NCBI GenBank assembly: GCA_021810175.1
Contig: JAJZJJ010000013.1
Location: forward strand, 1 to 15,562
Source: Acidobacteriota bacterium
Lineage (GTDB): Bacteria > Acidobacteriota > Terriglobia > Terriglobales > Acidobacteriaceae
DNA: 15,562 nucleotides
Direction: 5' to 3'
Below the pieces are notes generated by a model, which worked only from the letters and a program-made list of their open reading frames with translations, ran no database searches and was not told where the DNA came from. Each line of letters starts with the position of its first letter. Positions within the stretch are counted from its first letter, which is position 1. The translations under genes were made by a program, and so were the position numbers. Positions 13,971 to 15,562 of the stretch are shown here, one piece after another.

Positions 13971-14050
13971 TTGGTGGGCAGTGAGGGACTCGAACCCCCG
14001 ACTTCCTGCTTGTAAGACGGTTCGGGAGTTTTTCTCCCACTGTCCACCAA
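13971..14050. repeat. Inverted repeat enclosing the tRNA-Val remnant
   Basis: TTGGTGGGCAGTG (13971-13983) and CACTGTCCACCAA (14038-14050) pair over 12 of 13 positions, including the CCA end. A second hairpin, gggag-ttttt-ctccc (14024-14038), lies inside. The minus strand from 14046 to 13972 is about 74 bases, close to tRNA length, so the element's own end imitates the acceptor stem. Confidence 0.7.
13972..14016 (-). tRNA. Orphan 3' half of tRNA-Val(TAC), probable attachment-site remnant
   Basis: On the minus strand the sequence reads anticodon loop CTTACAA (14016-14010, anticodon TAC at 14014-14012), 3' anticodon stem GCAGG, variable loop AAGTC, T arm with TTCGAGT, acceptor strand ACTGCCC, discriminator A and CCA (13974-13972). 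These 45 bases are a normal tRNA-Val 3' half. The 5' half is not: ACCGT pairs poorly with GCAGG, and no proper D arm with a GG loop exists. Loss of match exactly at the anticodon loop is where many tyrosine integrases cross over, so this looks like the att copy left at one end of an integrated element. The alternative is a decayed tRNA gene. Confidence 0.7.
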
Positions 14051-14222
14051 CATCTATAAGCAGCACAGTTTCAGAGGATTACAGGCGCTTCCCGCTTCGC
14101 GTGACTTCTCCGAAAGTCACTCATTTTCTGTCCAGACTACCCGCAATTTTCACCGCAGTGTTGTGCTCCCGTTTTACCATTTCGTAGTCACCAGAGCGTC
14201 ACCAGGAAAGGATCACTCAAAA

Positions 14223-14456
14223 ATGAATAGCAGCACTGGCCCATTCAGGCCTCGGGATAGAGTGAAGGTCAACCCCGAACAGCTCAACAATGATGGGGTG
14301 AATGCGGGACGGGATCGACCAGGGCAGATCGGCACAGTTAAAGGAGCGGATGACTGGGGAGAGAATCAGACGTTTGTGAATGTCAAATGGGATGGTGTCG
14401 ATGGTGTGGTCTATGCACCAAATGAATTAGTGCTTATTTCTCGCGGAGACGAGTAA
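14223..14456 (+). CDS. Small SH3/KOW-like protein, 77 residues
   Basis: I do not recognise a named family. The sequence RPRDRVKVN, then GRDRPGQIGTVKG, then QTFVNVKWDGVDGVVYAPNELVLI has the Gly-turn and alternating strand pattern of small SH3-like or KOW barrels, which often bind nucleic acid or protein. There is no signal peptide or membrane segment. The ATG at 14223 is chosen because aggaaagga lies about 10 bases upstream and the fold begins just after it; an earlier GTG at 14163 has no ribosome-binding site. The gene is alone, converges on the minus-strand coiled-coil gene, and lies on the mobile side of the tRNA-Val remnant. Confidence 0.7.
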   Translation: MNSSTGPFRPRDRVKVNPEQLNNDGVNAGRDRPGQIGTVKGADDWGENQTFVNVKWDGVDGVVYAPNELVLISRGDE

Positions 14457-14507
14457 CAGCGGTACCGTTTGGGGTGCGGGAGCAGCCCCGTGAAGACCGC
14501 TCCCGTA

Positions 14508-14551
14508 TTGCGCGCCCTCCGGCAAGGGGTACCGGGGCTTTAGGCGCGCAA
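14508..14551. repeat. Inverted repeat at the convergent gene ends
   Basis: ttgcgcgcc (14508-14516) and ggcgcgcaa (14543-14551) are perfect 9-bp arms. The right arm overlaps the last codons of the minus-strand gene ending at 14540. A further pair, cgggagc/gctcccg (around 14477-14505), lies just left. Together they could stop transcription from both sides, but neither has a clear T tract. Confidence 0.45.
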
Positions 14552-15508
14552 AACCAATGATTCCTCTTCCACGTCGGAAGACTCGCCGGTATGGATTCCG
14601 AGAGCCTCCTGAACGGCTTTTCGCTGTGTGGTCAGCGCAGCCAGTTCGTTTTTCGCACGGCTGAGAGTCAGCGTTGCCGAATTGATGGACTCGCGCAGTT
14701 CTTCCACCGGCCCCTCGCACCCGGCAACTTTGGTTTGTGCTTCCCTCTGCCGCTCCTGCCACGCTGAAAGTTCCTCGCGGGTCGGAAAGTCGGAATCCTT
14801 CGGTCTGGACGCCCGGACTCGCGTAAGAACGCCTCGCGCCTGGTGATGTGCCTGCCGTGCTCGCCGTTGATCGTCCCGCAGGCTGTTGAGTGCGTCCTGA
14901 GCCGCACCAACGCGCTCCAGGGCAGCACGGCACTCGCCGGTGAGTCTTTCAAGCTCCGCCTCCGCCGCCTGCCGCTGGGCCTTCTGGCGATCATCTAGGA
15001 ATGCCCGAACATCATGGTCAAACTGCGGAAGGATCGACGCCGCGAATCGGACATCCATCCCGGTTAGTGCGTTGTCCAGCTCCGCCAGCGCAGCCAATAC
15101 GCGCCGGACGGAATCGCCGTCCACTTCGGGCACACGCGACGGTACAGGAATCGCGGGAGCAGGCATTCGGAACCGGAACGGCGCAGGATCTGTGCCGCTG
15201 GGCTGGATGGTGGGGAACGCCGTCTGTATGGGAGAACCACCAGCCATCAGCGGGCGCATCTGGCTACGGGGGAAGGCCGCCGTACTCGGCGCTGCGTCGG
15301 CGGCACGCGCATAATTCATCCGTTCGACAATGCGTACTCCGGCGACCCCCCGCGCGTCCTCGACGCCGACAGCGAAGCAGGTAGGTTTTCCGCCCCCGAC
15401 AGGTGGGAAGCAGGGTTCGACGCCGGTAACTTTCTCGTTGAAGCGTTCACGGATGCGGTCTGCGGCCTCTGCCGCGGTCCAGGCTGGTGCGATTTTCCCA
15501 GGTCTCAT
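14540..15508 (-). CDS. Coiled-coil protein of unknown function, 322 residues
   Basis: The N-terminal part (about 8-68) is a compact, ordered-looking segment (AEAADRIRERFNEKV, then CFAVGVEDARGVAGVRIVERMNYAR). Then comes a Pro/Ala/Ser linker (70-128) and a long, charged helical region (about 130-304) with heptad-like spacing broken near 232-245, so probably two coiled coils. The C-terminus is acidic (SSDVEEES). It has no signal peptide, transmembrane segment or enzyme motif, and I cannot assign a function; a structural or partner-binding role is inference. gaagggg lies 7 bases before the ATG. The start overlaps the stop of an upstream frame by ATGA, so the two are probably co-translated. It lies on the presumed island. 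Confidence 0.78.
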   Translation of the reverse strand: MRPGKIAPAWTAAEAADRIRERFNEKVTGVEPCFPPVGGGKPTCFAVGVEDARGVAGVRIVERMNYARAADAAPSTAAFPRSQMRPLMAGGSPIQTAFPTIQPSGTDPAPFRFRMPAPAIPVPSRVPEVDGDSVRRVLAALAELDNALTGMDVRFAASILPQFDHDVRAFLDDRQKAQRQAAEAELERLTGECRAALERVGAAQDALNSLRDDQRRARQAHHQARGVLTRVRASRPKDSDFPTREELSAWQERQREAQTKVAGCEGPVEELRESINSATLTLSRAKNELAALTTQRKAVQEALGIHTGESSDVEEESLVLRA

Positions 15509-15562
15509 ATAGTTTCCCCTTCTGTGTGGTGCGTGAGAACGTCGTGGGCGAGCGCGACTACA
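15505..15562 (-). CDS. C-terminal end of an upstream gene, cut by the window edge
   Basis: The minus-strand frame from the right edge reads VVALAHDVLTHHTEGETI and ends at TGA (15507-15505), overlapping the ATG of the coiled-coil gene as ATGA. The composition looks protein-like and the overlap is typical of translational coupling. Only 18 codons are visible, so it cannot be identified. An alternative is that this is non-coding and open by chance. Confidence 0.5.
   Translation of the reverse strand, partial: VVALAHDVLTHHTEGETI

Noticed and set aside
13735..14187. A 150-codon plus-strand open frame across the tRNA remnant
   Set aside because: The WWAVRDSNPRLPACK stretch is the familiar translation of a tRNA 3' half, so the frame is not a gene.

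Overview
The window is GC-rich bacterial DNA that most resembles an Acidobacteriota chromosome. The grounds are the style of its genes: a polynucleotide phosphorylase with an Arg/Glu/Pro and Gly/Arg tail, a very large RNase E/G next to rodA, an Ig-domain arylsulfotransferase lipoprotein, and dispersed repeats of the 'accacagaggac' type. This assignment is inference from gene style and not from any search.

Layout. The first ~64 bases do not continue the PNPase gene and read on the minus strand like an IS630-type transposase fragment. They are followed by the C-terminal 60% of pnp with a strong terminator, then a small conserved unknown gene that may be leaderless. Bases 2013-2824 hold no credible gene but carry two families of dispersed repeats. 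A secreted unknown protein (minus) follows, flanked by direct repeats. Next to it is a dead vapBC-type toxin-antitoxin pair: the antitoxin has a nonsense codon and the toxin is cut off after about 12 codons. Bases 4612-8511 encode three minus-strand exported proteins: a DUF3828-like protein, an arylsulfotransferase lipoprotein and an outer-membrane beta-barrel.

Bases 8751-13259 carry RNase E/G and RodA on the minus strand, separated by a terminator. The RNase has its S1 domain split by about 530 disordered residues. PNPase and the RNase both carry the same Arg-Glu-x repeats, which suggests a shared interaction or RNA-binding surface in an RNA-degradation assembly.

On the right, a small zinc-ribbon gene precedes an orphan 3' half of tRNA-Val(TAC). 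Its match to a normal tRNA stops at the anticodon loop, as expected for an integrase attachment-site remnant. DNA to the right (a 77-residue SH3/KOW-like protein, a coiled-coil protein, and the end of a translationally coupled gene) is therefore probably cargo of an integrated element that continues outside the window. No integrase, CRISPR array, rRNA or recognisable riboswitch was seen.
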